DNA from: Microbacterium sp. CH12i
GTDB taxonomy: Bacteria; Actinomycetota; Actinomycetes; Actinomycetales; Microbacteriaceae
Reading direction: 5' to 3'
Length of the DNA stretch: 64,000 nt
Assembly (NCBI RefSeq): GCF_000685355.1
Contig: NZ_JHET01000003.1
Coordinates: forward strand, 248,001 to 312,000
Position numbers and translations under genes: made by a program. Below the pieces are notes generated by a model. That model saw only the letters and a program-made list of their open reading frames with translations. It was not told the DNA's origin and searched no databases. The number at the start of each line of letters is the position of its first letter. Within the stretch, counting starts at the first letter, position 1. Positions 52,854-62,211 of the stretch are shown here, piece after piece.

Positions 52854-54285
52854 CGACCGTCCGCATCGATGAGCAGGCGGAGACGCTGATCATTGCAGGT
52901 ACGGGCACGAAGCCCGCCACCGGATCGCTTGCGGGGCCCAGGCGCGCGTCGACGCGACGATCACCGGCGGTGGCAAGACCTGGAAGGCAGCATTTCCACT
53001 GCGCGCGCCGCGTTGGGGTGGCGAGGCTCTGCCGCTTCCTTCCGGCGACTATGAGCTTCAACTGGATGGCGTCGAACTCGACGAGCTGGAAATCGGTCCG
53101 CAACTGCTTCCCACGCTGCGGATCACTCAGCATGGTGCGCACGTCGACATCGCACCGCCGCTCGCTCCCATCTACGAGACGGCTGAGGGTCAGGCGACCC
53201 TTGAGGGGCGCTACGTCGCTCGGGCAGGTGGCACCGAGAACGCCGTGTTCTTCGAGAGCTTCTACGGCCAGAGCGTCGGCTGCAACCCCCGCGCGATCGA
53301 TCGGGAGCTTGCTCTGCGCGCACCGAACGTGACGCGGTACTGGAGCGTGGTGGATCTGTCCGTCGCGGTGCCTGAGGGAGCAATCGCCGTGGTCGAAGAC
53401 AGCCCGGAGTGGTGGCGCGCACGAGGCGCCGCACGGCTGCTTGTCGTGAACGACTGGTTGCGCAGGCGCTTCGTCCGAAAATCGGGTCAGAAGGTGCTGC
53501 AGACGTGGCACGGGACGCCGCTCAAGCGTCTCGCCCTGCATCGTCCAGGATTCGCGCCGAGGCGGATGGCCGCCGTCATCAAAGAGTCGCGCCGCTGGGA
53601 CGTGCTGCTTGCGCAGAACACCTACTCCGAGCGGGTGCTGCGGAAGGCTTATGCATTCTTCGGCAAGCCGATCTGGACCGACGGCTACCCGCGCAATGAC
53701 GTCCTCTCCACCGAAGACGGCTCAGCAACGCGCAAGGCGCTGGGCATCGGGGTGGACGAGCGGGTGCTCCTTTACGCTCCGACATGGCGCGACGACCGCA
53801 GTGAGATCGTCGACTTTGTCGACCCGCAGCGACTCGCGGAGCAGACCGACTCTGTGGTGCTGGTTCGTGGGCACTCGCGAACCCTGCGCCCAGGACGCGA
53901 TCACTCAGGCGCGCGCGTCATTGATGTGACGGGCTACGCCGAGACCGCACAACTGTTGCTCGCCGCTGACGCGCTGATTACGGACTACTCGTCGGTGATG
54001 TTCGACTTCAGTGTGACCGGCAAGCCGATGTACTTCTTGGTGCCCGACCTTGACCACTACCGTGGTGAGCTGCGCGGCTTCTACTTCGACCTTGCCGAGC
54101 GGGCGCCGGGGCCTTTGCTCACGTCGCAGGACGAACTGGCGGACGCGCTGATGGATGACAGGCTGCCCGGTGCCTTCGCCGAGCGCTATGCCGCTTGGCA
54201 GAAGCAGTTCAACACCCGTGATGATGGCCATGCCGCCGAACGGGTGGTCTCCCGGCTGCTGGACCTCGGCTTCGTGAAGGCGTAG
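52850..54285 (+). CDS. CDP-glycerol glycerophosphotransferase family protein 2 (one frameshift as given)
   Basis: About 478 aa after repair. An N-terminal beta-rich domain of some 130 aa (TLIIAGTGTKPATGSLAGAQARVDATITGG after repair) is followed by the transferase domain: ENAVFFESFYGQSVGCNPRAI, VLQTWHGTPLKRLALH, LLYAPTWRDDRSEIVD, VVLVRGHSR and ADALITDYSSVMFDF. At 52933-52936 a GGGG tract needs one more G. The two adjacent paralogues suggest a polymer built in two steps or with two linkages. Confidence 0.82.
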
Positions 54286-54295
54286 ACGGACCCCG

Positions 54296-55370
54296 CTACG
54301 GCAGCGGCGTGTTCTGCGTGCCGAGGCGGGACGCGTCGACCGTGTCGCGCGCGCCACGCAGGACGCCGCCGATGAATCCGAGCCCCCACGCGACGTGCAT
54401 GGTCGGCAGTACGGCGAGAGTCCAGAGCCGCTCGCGCGGAGTTCTTCCGCCACCGGGACGAAGCCCCATCATCACGACAAGCAGTGCGTAGGCCACTAAT
54501 GGCAGGTAGACGACGGATGCCACGAGCGAAGCGATTCCGGTGAGGACGCGCGTGAGCTGCAGCACCGCGACGACGAGTGCGAGCACGAGGTTCAGCACCA
54601 GCGCCGGCGGGGCGAAGAACCGCAGACCGTTGCTTCGTCCGTAACGTCGCACGAGCTCGCCGCGCCAGGCTCCTGTCGCACGGAACTGTCGCGCCAGGCG
54701 CCACCAACTCTCGCGCGGCCAGTACGTCACCGACAGCTGCGGGTCCAGCCAGACCTTGTGTCCGGCCTGGCGGATGCGCAGATTCAGTTCCCAGTCTTCG
54801 CCGCGACGGATCGACTCGTCAAACAGTCCGACCTCTTCGAGCACGGAACGACGCATGACGCCCAGATAGGCCGACTCTGCCTCACCCTCGTGCGTGGTGC
54901 CGTGATAAGCCCCTCCGCCGAGACCAACGGGGGGAGTTATATGCGCGGGCAACTGACTTCTGGAAGGGTGTGCGGCCGTCGGCGCGCATCACACCTCCGA
55001 CGTTCGCAGCCCCGGTACGCGCCAGCGTCGCGAGCGCACGCTGCGCGTAGCCAGGGGAGAGCTCGGAGTGCGCGTCGACTCGGACTATCGTCTGGTAGCG
55101 GCTGGCGCGGATGGCGGCGTTGAGGCCGACCGGGATATGCGCCGCCGGATTGTCGACGAGACGAATGCGGGGATCATCCGAAGCGAGCCGCTGCGCGAGC
55201 TCGGTGGTCCCGTCGGTCGATGGCCCCAGGGCGAGCACGAGCTCCGCCGGACCCTCCACTTCCTGGTCCAACACCGAGGCGACGGCGTGCTCAAGGTATC
55301 CGCGCTCGTTCAGAACAGGCATGACGAACGAGACTCCGCCGGACGGTGTTGTCGAATCGTTCTCTTGCAC
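54296..55370 (-). CDS. Family 2 glycosyltransferase with C-terminal membrane segments (one frameshift as given)
   Basis: About 357 aa after repair. The N-terminal GT-A domain has SFVMPVLNERGYLEHAVAS, LALGPSTDGTTE and TIVRVDAHSEL (the DxD-like DAH). After the break it continues VGLGGGAYHG, FDESIRRGEDWELNLRIRQ (catalytic ED) and three or four membrane helices. At 54929-54934 a run of six G needs to be five: upstream RAYNSP joins VGLGGGAYHG. It converges on the second glycerophosphotransferase gene with a 10-bp gap. The GTG start at 55370 is the best guess (CATGAT box 6 nt upstream). Confidence 0.78.
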
Positions 55371-55408
55371 CCTCCGATCATGGCATGGGGAGGGGGCCCC
55401 TGCCTGGG

Positions 55409-55414
55409 TAGTCT
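55409..55414 (+). promoter_or_regulatory. -10 box of the third transferase gene (TAGTCT), leaderless geometry
   Basis: TAGTCT is followed by TGACAC and GTG at 55421. Confidence 0.55.
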
Positions 55415-55420
55415 TGACAC

Positions 55421-56710
55421 GTGGGTGCTGCGTCGGATGTGAAGAAGGCTTATCGGCTTCTGCAGCGCGCCCTGCGCTCGCGCAAGGCGGTGCAGAGCGT
55501 CCGACGCACGATCGCTTCGACGCCCCCGCATCCGGAGAACCACTACAAGGTCGCCGTGTACTTCGCCGATGGTGCGGTGAACATGTACCAGATGCGCCAG
55601 TGGTATCGTCCGCTCGCCGAGCTCGCGAAGCGGTGGCCGGTCGTGGTCCTCGCGCGCAACGCGGTCGGAGCGCAGACCCTACTCGCCGAGGATGCTCCAC
55701 CGGTGGCATTCGTGCCGACTGTGCGCGACCTCGAGCACTTCATCCGCACGCAAGACATCCGAGTCGTGCTGTACGTGAACCAGAACACACGCAATTTTCA
55801 GATGTTCCGTTACGGGCGTCGCTGGCACGTGTTCATCAACCACGGCGAGTCCGACAAGATGTACATGACAACTAACCAGTACAAGGCGTATGACTACGCG
55901 CTCGTGGCTGGCCAAGCTGCCCGTGACCGGCTTGGCCGCACGCTCTGGGACTACGACGTAGATCAACGCACCATCGAGATCGGGCGTCCTCAGGCAGATC
56001 ACTATTCCGGTGTACTGCCGTACACGCCTGATGAGCGCATCGTCGTGCTGTACGCGCCGACGTGGGAGGGCGATCGCCCCAGCGCCCACTACGGCTCGAT
56101 TGCGACTCACGGCGAGACGCTCGTCAACGCGCTGTTGGCCACTGGCACGCATCGGGTGATTTATCGCCCGCATCCGCGCAGCGGCGTCGTCGATGATGAG
56201 TACGGTGCCGCGCATCGACGGATCATCGCCGCCATCTCAGCGGCCAATGGCGCCGATTGTGGCGCACAGCACATCTATGACAACGGCCCCGAGTTGGGCT
56301 GGCAGCTGGTCGCCGCAGACGTTGCCATCGTCGACATCTCGGCCATGGTCTATGACCGGCTCGCCGCCGGGAAGCCTCTCATGATCACGTATCCCGTCGA
56401 CGAGCAGGCCGCGATCGATGAGGGCGGGTATCTGTCGGACTGCGAATGGCTGACGGAGGATGCTGCGGCCGACATCGTCCGGGAAGTCGAGCGCGTCCAC
56501 GCCGACGATGACGCCGTCTTGAAGCTGCGCATGTGGGTGCAGCACTACTTCGGCGACACAACGCCAGGGGTTGCGACCGCGAAGTTCCACGCCGCGATTG
56601 AACACCTCATGGATCACTGGGAAGAGTGGCGCATGCGCGAGGTCGGCGCCGCCGCCTCGGACGAGGATGACGACGACGAAGAAGAGAAGGACGAGGAGCT
56701 GGGCGGATGA
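55421..56710 (+). CDS. CDP-glycerol glycerophosphotransferase-like protein 3
   Basis: 429 aa, intact. It is more distant than the other two: VFINHGESDKMYMTTNQYKAYDY replaces the HGTPLK loop, then VVLYAPTWEGDRPSAHYGSI, HRVIYRPHPRSGV and DVAIVDISAMVYDRLAAGKPL. The C-terminus is a run of Asp/Glu (DEDDDDEEEKDEE). Probably a GT-B sugar- or alditol-phosphate transferase for the same surface polymer. Its stop overlaps birA by 4 nt, so a biotin-ligase transcript starts with it. Confidence 0.78.
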   Translation: MGAASDVKKAYRLLQRALRSRKAVQSVRRTIASTPPHPENHYKVAVYFADGAVNMYQMRQWYRPLAELAKRWPVVVLARNAVGAQTLLAEDAPPVAFVPTVRDLEHFIRTQDIRVVLYVNQNTRNFQMFRYGRRWHVFINHGESDKMYMTTNQYKAYDYALVAGQAARDRLGRTLWDYDVDQRTIEIGRPQADHYSGVLPYTPDERIVVLYAPTWEGDRPSAHYGSIATHGETLVNALLATGTHRVIYRPHPRSGVVDDEYGAAHRRIIAAISAANGADCGAQHIYDNGPELGWQLVAADVAIVDISAMVYDRLAAGKPLMITYPVDEQAAIDEGGYLSDCEWLTEDAAADIVREVERVHADDDAVLKLRMWVQHYFGDTTPGVATAKFHAAIEHLMDHWEEWRMREVGAAASDEDDDDEEEKDEELGG

Positions 56711-57483
56711 CCCGCAGTACGAGCGACTACCCCCGGGCTGCAGCCCGAGCCTCCCGTTTTGAACCCGTCGCCGAATCGGCTTCGACGAATGCGGCCTTGC
56801 GGGCGCTCGCCGCAGATGCTGAGGCCTGGCCGCACCTTTCGGTGCTGCTGACTGACAATCAGACGGCCGGACGTGGTCGCCTCGATCGCTCATGGGTCGC
56901 GCCGGCGGGTGCCGCGCTCGCGATATCCGTGCTGCTGCGCGAGCTTCCGACCATCGAGTCCCGCGGCTGGATCTCGCTCGCCGCGGGCGTCGCGATGGCG
57001 GATGCCGTGGCCGCACAGTTACCCGAGCATGAGGTCGGCGTGAAGTGGCCGAACGACGTGTTGGTCGACGGGCGCAAGATCTGCGGCATCCTCGCGGAAT
57101 CGACTGGCGAGGCCGTCGTCGTGGGCGCGGGCGTGAATACGGCGATGACCGCCGAGCAACTGCCCGTGCCCACCGCCACGTCGTTTGCCGTCCTTGGTGC
57201 GGATGTCGACCACGATCGACTCATCGCCGACTACCTCGATCGTCTCGACGCATTGCTCACCGCGCTCTTGGCTGCGGGGGATGCTGAGGCGAGTGGTCTG
57301 CGTCACGCAACAACGACGCGCTGTTTGAGCATCGGTCGTCTTGTCGACGTCGCATTGCCAGACGGATCGACCCTCCACGGTCGCGCCACGCGGATCGGGG
57401 CTGACGGGCGCCTCGTCGTGGAAGCTGCCGGGAGCGAACACCTCATTGCCGCGGGCGACATCGTGCACGCGCGCCTCACTTGA
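56707..57483 (+). CDS. birA: Biotin-[acetyl-CoA-carboxylase] ligase BirA
   Basis: 258 aa, class I ligase without a DNA-binding domain. TAGRGRLDRSWVAPAG is the biotinyl-AMP loop, GVKWPNDVLVDGRKICGIL the core and the C-terminal SH3-like domain is CLSIGRLVDVALPDGSTLHGRATRIG. It attaches biotin to carboxylases. The N-terminal HTH of the E. coli type is absent, so it cannot act as repressor. Confidence 0.93.
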   Translation: MTRSTSDYPRAAARASRFEPVAESASTNAALRALAADAEAWPHLSVLLTDNQTAGRGRLDRSWVAPAGAALAISVLLRELPTIESRGWISLAAGVAMADAVAAQLPEHEVGVKWPNDVLVDGRKICGILAESTGEAVVVGAGVNTAMTAEQLPVPTATSFAVLGADVDHDRLIADYLDRLDALLTALLAAGDAEASGLRHATTTRCLSIGRLVDVALPDGSTLHGRATRIGADGRLVVEAAGSEHLIAAGDIVHARLT

Positions 57484-57500
57484 CATCGGTCATACCCAGG

Positions 57501-57506
57501 CACAAT
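57501..57506 (+). promoter_or_regulatory. -10 box of the PH-domain gene (CACAAT), leaderless geometry
   Basis: CACAAT is followed by GGAGGG and GTG at 57513; the GGAGGG could also be read as a ribosome-binding site. Confidence 0.45.
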
Positions 57507-57512
57507 GGAGGG

Positions 57513-58067
57513 GTGACCCAGCCCGTGACCCTCGGAGGCCGGCCGGTGATGCCGCCACCGGGCGCACCCGCCGAAGAGCTTCTCATCGCGCGTTTCCGCG
57601 GCCACGCGCGCGCATTGTTCTGGTCTGCGCTGCTGCTGATCGTCGTTTTCGGCGGCACCGCTTACCTCTACGGCAATCTGCCGGACGGCTTCGAGAACTG
57701 GATGCTCCTCACCGCGGCATCCGCGCTCATCCTGTTTGGGGTGCTGATCCCTTACCTCGTCTGGGCATCGCGTAGCTATACGGTGACGACCAGGCGAGTG
57801 ATCGCCCGCCACGGGCTCGGGTCTCGCCAGCGTCGCGAAATGTCGCACGTGCGCGGCTACACGATCGGCGTGCGTCGCGGCATCGTGCAGCGGATGTGGG
57901 GCGCGGGAACCATCAGCCTCTCCAACGGCGTCGACACGCCGCTGCGAATGGCGAACGTGCCGAACGTCACGCTCCTGCATGAAGCGCTGGCCGATCAGAT
58001 CGAGGTCAACCAGATCCTCGCGCACCGCGACGCCCAGTCCATGTCAGGTTCAGACACCGCACAGTAA
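57513..58067 (+). CDS. PH-domain membrane protein (YdbS-like)
   Basis: 184 aa. Two membrane helices (ALFWSALLLIVVFGGTAYLYG and LLTAASALILFGVLIPYLVW) are followed by a bacterial PH domain: SYTVTTRRVIARHGLGSRQRREMSHVRGYTIG and GIVQRMWGAGTISLSN. This arrangement next to birA and purK is common in Microbacteriaceae and mycobacteria. Function is unknown. GTG 57513 chosen. Confidence 0.85.
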   Translation: MTQPVTLGGRPVMPPPGAPAEELLIARFRGHARALFWSALLLIVVFGGTAYLYGNLPDGFENWMLLTAASALILFGVLIPYLVWASRSYTVTTRRVIARHGLGSRQRREMSHVRGYTIGVRRGIVQRMWGAGTISLSNGVDTPLRMANVPNVTLLHEALADQIEVNQILAHRDAQSMSGSDTAQ

Positions 58068-58081
58068 ACCGTCCGTCGCGC

Positions 58082-58151
58082 ATGCGGGACATTGTGTTTT
58101 GCTCCCGCACCTATGCGGGACATTGTGTTTTGCTCCCGCACCTATGCGGGA
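58082..58151. repeat. 31-bp tandem repeat upstream of purK
   Basis: Two identical 31-bp units (58082-58112 and 58113-58143) and 8 bp of a third. Each unit holds an inverted repeat, GCGGGA...TCCCGC, around a T-rich loop ATTGTGTTTTGC, so each could fold as a hairpin. The third copy ends in GAGAAT, the likely -10 box. Confidence 0.9.
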
Positions 58152-58155
58152 GAAT
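58150..58155 (+). promoter_or_regulatory. Putative -10 box of purK (GAGAAT)
   Basis: GAGAAT begins in the truncated third copy of the 31-bp repeat, 23 nt before the ATG; GGAG at 58169-58172 is the ribosome-binding site. Confidence 0.4.
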
Positions 58156-58178
58156 GGTCAAGACGAACGGAGATCCCA

Positions 58179-59297
58179 ATGGCGTTGCGTGTGGGCGTGA
58201 TCGGCGGCGGACAGCTGGCCAGAATGATGATTGCTCCGGCGGTTGAGCTGGGGTTAGACATCCGCGTGCTCGCCGAAGCCGAAGGCATGTCGGCGCAGCT
58301 GGCGGCGACCGCCGTGGGGGACTACCGCGATTTCGAGACGGTGCGCGCGTTCGCAAAGGAAGTCGACGTCATCACGTTCGACCACGAGCATGTGCCACAG
58401 GAAGTGCTCCGCGCACTCGTCGCTGAAGGCGTCGCAGTGCACCCCGGCCCCGATGCCCTGCAGTACGCGCAGGACAAGCTCGTGATGCGCGCGCGACTCG
58501 CCGAACTCGGCGTGCCCCAGCCGGATTGGGCCGCCGTCACGAACGGCGACGAGCTACAGGCTTTCCTCGACGACCATGGTGGCAAGGCTGTCGTGAAGAC
58601 CCCCCGCGGCGGTTACGACGGCAAGGGCGTGCGGGTCGTCCGCGATGCCAGCGACGCGGCTGACTGGTTCGCCGAAGACGGCGATGCGCTACTCGTCGAA
58701 GAACTTGTGTCTTTCGTGCGTGAGCTGGCACAGCAGGTCGCTCGGCGCCCGAGCGGTCAGATGGTTACTTACCCGGTAGTCGAAACCGTGCAACGTGATG
58801 GCGTGTGCGCCGAGGTCTTCGCGCCGGCACCGGGCACGAGTGAGCGCCTCGTTCAGGTTGCCGAGAGCATCGGCCGGCAGATTGCCGAAGGACTCGGCGT
58901 CACCGGGATGCTGGCGGTCGAGCTGTTCGAGACCGACGATGAGCGCATCCTGGTCAATGAACTTGCCATGCGCCCGCACAACAGCGGCCACTGGAGCCAG
59001 GACGGTGCCGTCACCGGCCAGTTCGAACAGCACCTCCGTGCGGTTACTGACCTTCCCCTGGGAGATGTGACAGCGCGCTCGCCGTGGTCGGTGATGGTGA
59101 ACATCCTCGGCGGACCTGCGGAGGGCACCTTCGAGGACCGCTTCGACGCCGCGATGACAGAGCATCCGGAGGCGAAGATTCACACGTACGGCAAGGCGGC
59201 CCGCCCCGGCCGTAAGGTCGGCCACGTGAACGTCACCGGAGATACCCTCGACGACGTGGTCTACACGGCGCGTGCCGCGGCCGCACATTTCGCCTGA
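58179..59297 (+). CDS. purK: N5-carboxyaminoimidazole ribonucleotide synthetase PurK
   Basis: 372-aa ATP-grasp enzyme. GVIGGGQLARMM, DVITFDHEHVP, TPRGGYDGKGV (ATP loop), GVTGMLAVELFET and NELAMRPHNSGHWS are the diagnostic segments. It carboxylates AIR using bicarbonate and ATP in purine synthesis and passes the product to PurE, encoded 75 bp downstream. The start at 58179 has GGAG 6 nt upstream; the frame extends upstream only through the repeats. Confidence 0.95.
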   Translation: MALRVGVIGGGQLARMMIAPAVELGLDIRVLAEAEGMSAQLAATAVGDYRDFETVRAFAKEVDVITFDHEHVPQEVLRALVAEGVAVHPGPDALQYAQDKLVMRARLAELGVPQPDWAAVTNGDELQAFLDDHGGKAVVKTPRGGYDGKGVRVVRDASDAADWFAEDGDALLVEELVSFVRELAQQVARRPSGQMVTYPVVETVQRDGVCAEVFAPAPGTSERLVQVAESIGRQIAEGLGVTGMLAVELFETDDERILVNELAMRPHNSGHWSQDGAVTGQFEQHLRAVTDLPLGDVTARSPWSVMVNILGGPAEGTFEDRFDAAMTEHPEAKIHTYGKAARPGRKVGHVNVTGDTLDDVVYTARAAAAHFA

Positions 59298-59360
59298 GAC
59301 GCTATCTGTTCTGGATCGCGTTTTCGCGCGCCGTTCAGCGGATGCCGGGGGAGCAGACCG

Positions 59361-59366
59361 TACCCT
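59361..59366 (+). promoter_or_regulatory. -10 box of purE (TACCCT), leaderless geometry
   Basis: TACCCT is followed by GGGTGA and GTG at 59373. purE may thus have its own promoter besides read-through from purK. Confidence 0.5.
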
Positions 59367-59372
59367 GGGTGA

Positions 59373-59888
59373 GTGACTGAGCCTCTGCACTCCTCCGCTG
59401 TGCCCGTCGTCGGTGTCGTGATGGGTTCCGACTCTGACTGGCGCGTGATGAGCGACGCCTCTCAGGCGCTCACTGAGTTCGGCATCCCTCATGAAGTTGA
59501 GGTCGTTTCAGCACATCGCACGCCAGACAAGCTGATGCAGTACGCGCGCGAAGCGCGCGGCCGCGGCCTCCGCGTCATTATCGCCGGGGCTGGGGGCGCA
59601 GCACACCTTCCCGGCATGCTCGCCTCGATGACACCGTTGCCAGTGATTGGCGTACCGGTGCCGCTTGCGTACCTCGATGGGATGGACTCGCTCCTTTCGA
59701 TCGTGCAGATGCCCGCCGGAATCCCGGTGGCGACTGTGTCGATCGGCGGCGCACGCAACGCGGGTATCCTTGCGGCCCGCATTCTTGGTGCCTCAGATGC
59801 CGCGATCGCAGACCGCATCGAGGACTATGCCAAGACTCTTGAGTCGCAGGTCGCGGAGAAGAACGAACGGCTGAAGGACTCGCTGTGA
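59373..59888 (+). CDS. purE: N5-carboxyaminoimidazole ribonucleotide mutase PurE
   Basis: 171 aa, class I Pur[41 protein letters not shown] and [36 protein letters not shown] are the substrate loops. It converts N5-CAIR to CAIR. The stop overlaps the LCP gene's GTG (GTGA). Confidence 0.95.
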   Translation: MTEPLHSSAVPVVGVVMGSDSDWRVMSDASQALTEFGIPHEVEVVSAHRTPDKLMQYAREARGRGLRVIIAGAGGAAHLPGMLASMTPLPVIGVPVPLAYLDGMDSLLSIVQMPAGIPVATVSIGGARNAGILAARILGASDAAIADRIEDYAKTLESQVAEKNERLKDSL

Positions 59889-61336
59889 CGATCGCCGCGC
59901 CGCGGGCGACGAGCCAGCCACGTCGTCCGCTGATCGAGACGCGACCGCTTCGTAATCCCGATGCCACTGACCCGTCGTTCATGGGCCGTCGTGGCTGGTG
60001 GCTGGTTGTGATGAACGTGCTCGTTCCCGGTTCCGCCCAGATCCTTGCCGGGCGAAACCGGAAGCTCGGTCGGATCGGGCTGGGCGCGACGTTGCTCAGC
60101 TGGGTGCTCGTCATTCTTGCTGTTGTCGCGGCGCTGTTCTGGCGGTCGATGCTCATCTCGATTGCCACGAACTGGTTTGCATTGACGGCGCTGCAGGTGC
60201 TCTTCGTTGCCTTCGCCCTGTTGTGGATCGTACTGACGTTCGACACCCTGCGCCTTGTGCGGCTGGTCAAAGTGCCGACTCCGTCGCGGTTCGCGATCCC
60301 GGTGGTGGCGCTGATCCTACTCGGTCTTCTCAGTGGCGGCGCCGGTTACGCGGCGACGGTTGCCGGCTCGAGCAGAGGGGTGATCGGTGACATCTTCGGG
60401 CAGAGCGGGCCGAGTGTGCCGCCCGACGACGGCTATTACAACATCCTCCTGCTGGGTGCAGACAGCGGCGATGGCCGCGACTCTATGCGCTTCGACAGCA
60501 TCTCGGTGGTGTCGGTCAACGCCACTACGGGCGCGGTCACGATCACCGGCATCCCACGGGAACTCCCGCATGCGCCGTTCAGCGAGGGCAGCCCTATGCA
60601 GGCGCTGTATCCGGACGGCTTCGATGGGCATTCGTCGTCGTCGTGTGGCTGGAACCCCTGGATGAATCACATCCGCTACGCGGCCGAGGTCTGCCGCGAC
60701 GATAAGGGTGCGGCACTGTATCCGGATGCTGTCGCTGCCGGATCTGCGCCAGGCATCGAGGCGACCAAAGACGCGGCGGAGGGAATCCTCGGGATCAAGA
60801 TCCCGTACTACGTCTTCGTTGATATGAATGGCTTCGCTGCGATGATCGATGCCCTTGGCGGCGTCGACATCAACGTCACCGAGCGACTGCCGAAGGGTGG
60901 CCCGCCGGAGGGGTGGACCGGTTCGGACGTCAACGAGTGGGCGATCGGCTGGATTGAGCCGGGCCAGCAGCACATGGACGGCGATACCGCCCAGTGGTAC
61001 GCGCGTTCGCGGTACACCACGAGCGACTGGGACCGGATGGAGCGCCAGCGCGAGTTGCAGGTAGCGATCCTCGACCAGTTCACGCCGCAGACCATTCTGA
61101 CCCGCTTCAACGAGATCGCCGCGGCGGGAACGGTATTGATCGACACCGACCTGCCGAAGGACAAGCTGTCAGAGTTCTTTGACCTGATGCTGCTGGCGAA
61201 GGAGCAGCCAGTCACGCCGATCGAGCTCGTTCCGGAAAACGGCGTTGATGAGCACAACCCCGACTACGCCTATATCCAGGCGATGATTCAGCAGGCGCTG
61301 CATCCGCCGACGGCGACGCCGACACCCACCCCCTGA
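59885..61336 (+). CDS. LytR-CpsA-Psr (LCP) family wall-polymer ligase
   Basis: 483 aa. The N-terminus is cytosolic, with three or four membrane helices between residues 35 and 165. The extracytoplasmic LCP domain starts at [26 protein letters not shown] (Asp/Arg active-site residues) and has [10 protein letters not shown] and the [14 protein letters not shown] segment. LCP proteins move anionic polymers from polyprenyl phosphate to peptidoglycan. Translationally coupled to purE, but the function belongs with the transferases upstream and DUF4012 downstream. Confidence 0.9.
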   Translation: MTIAAPRATSQPRRPLIETRPLRNPDATDPSFMGRRGWWLVVMNVLVPGSAQILAGRNRKLGRIGLGATLLSWVLVILAVVAALFWRSMLISIATNWFALTALQVLFVAFALLWIVLTFDTLRLVRLVKVPTPSRFAIPVVALILLGLLSGGAGYAATVAGSSRGVIGDIFGQSGPSVPPDDGYYNILLLGADSGDGRDSMRFDSISVVSVNATTGAVTITGIPRELPHAPFSEGSPMQALYPDGFDGHSSSSCGWNPWMNHIRYAAEVCRDDKGAALYPDAVAAGSAPGIEATKDAAEGILGIKIPYYVFVDMNGFAAMIDALGGVDINVTERLPKGGPPEGWTGSDVNEWAIGWIEPGQQHMDGDTAQWYARSRYTTSDWDRMERQRELQVAILDQFTPQTILTRFNEIAAAGTVLIDTDLPKDKLSEFFDLMLLAKEQPVTPIELVPENGVDEHNPDYAYIQAMIQQALHPPTATPTPTP

Positions 61337-61347
61337 GCGCGCGAAAG

Positions 61348-61391
61348 GGCCCTCTGTCCACCACCACGACCGTGGTGATGAGCAGAGGGCC
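61348..61391. terminator. Bidirectional terminator between the LCP and LALTG genes
   Basis: Outer stem GGCCCTCTG/CAGAGGGCC and inner stem CACCAC/GTGGTG form a two-part hairpin 12 bp after the LCP stop. Confidence 0.75.
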
Positions 61392-61493
61392 ATCCGGTAT
61401 GCACCGGACGACACCGAACGACGGCAAGTCGGAGGGGGAGGGACTGCCGCCGCTCGGCGAGTGATCACCGCGATGTGCGGTGACCGGACCCCG

Positions 61494-62063
61494 CTAGGCG
61501 CGCTTGCGACGCGTGATTCCTGCGGCGACGAGTACACCGCCGGCCACGAGAGCGGCAGCACCGCCTCCGAGTACCCACGGTGAGAATCCACCTCCCGTGA
61601 GCGCGAGCTCAAACCCGTCAGAACCGGCGGCTGCAACGGCCGGGTCGTGATCGCAACTAACCGTGGCGTCGTGCCCACGCGACACCGTGATCGTTGCAGT
61701 GTACGAAGCCGACCCCGTGAATGCGACCGCGTATGTGCCGCTGCCGTTGGCTGGCGGGCGGAACGAGAGCACCAGTCCGCCATCGGCATTTGCAACATTG
61801 CCCGAGTACGAAGCGTTCGCGGCGTTGTTGCCCGAGATGCCGACGGATACGTTCTCGCCCGGCAGGAAGAAGCCGGAGCCGAACACGATCGTCGACGCCT
61901 CGCAGAGATCCACAGTGGAATTCTCAACGGTCGCCTGCGGTGGTTTCGCGTACGAGTCGTCAGAGAACGACGCGAGGTCAGACGGCGCAGCAGACGCGAC
62001 AGCAGGTGCAACGAGCACCAGTGCGCCAGCGGTCAGGCTGATGACAGCCAGTTTCTTCAGCAT
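61494..62063 (-). CDS. Secreted surface protein with LALTG sorting signal
   Basis: 189 aa. A signal peptide (MLKKLAVISLTAGALVLVA, cleavage near ASA-AP) precedes a small beta-rich domain (VFGSGFFLPGENVSVGISG, YTATITVSRG). The C-terminus is a sorting signal: LALTG at about residues 153-157, a membrane helix and a RRKRA tail. LAxTG is the motif used by class E sortases in high-GC actinobacteria. The start ATG 62063 has GGGGGAG upstream. The sortase gene is not in the window. Confidence 0.8.
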   Translation of the reverse strand: MLKKLAVISLTAGALVLVAPAVASAAPSDLASFSDDSYAKPPQATVENSTVDLCEASTIVFGSGFFLPGENVSVGISGNNAANASYSGNVANADGGLVLSFRPPANGSGTYAVAFTGSASYTATITVSRGHDATVSCDHDPAVAAAGSDGFELALTGGGFSPWVLGGGAAALVAGGVLVAAGITRRKRA

Positions 62064-62211
62064 GATTCTCCCCCAGAGAGATACACGCGGAATCACACTC
62101 GAATACACCCCTGCATTCGACTGTGTGGATCCTTCCTGCCCCCACGGCAGAATGGTAGAACCCAATATTCCCCAGTGGTGATCACACTAGTCCACGCAAC
62201 TGCGATTGTCA

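Noticed and set aside
3149..55370. Programmed ribosomal frameshifting in the broken genes
   Set aside because: No shared slippery site or downstream stem; breaks are of both signs, in unrelated genes and at different domain positions.
58082..58151. Repeats before purK as a CRISPR array
   Set aside because: The units abut with no spacers, only two full copies exist and no cas genes are near.
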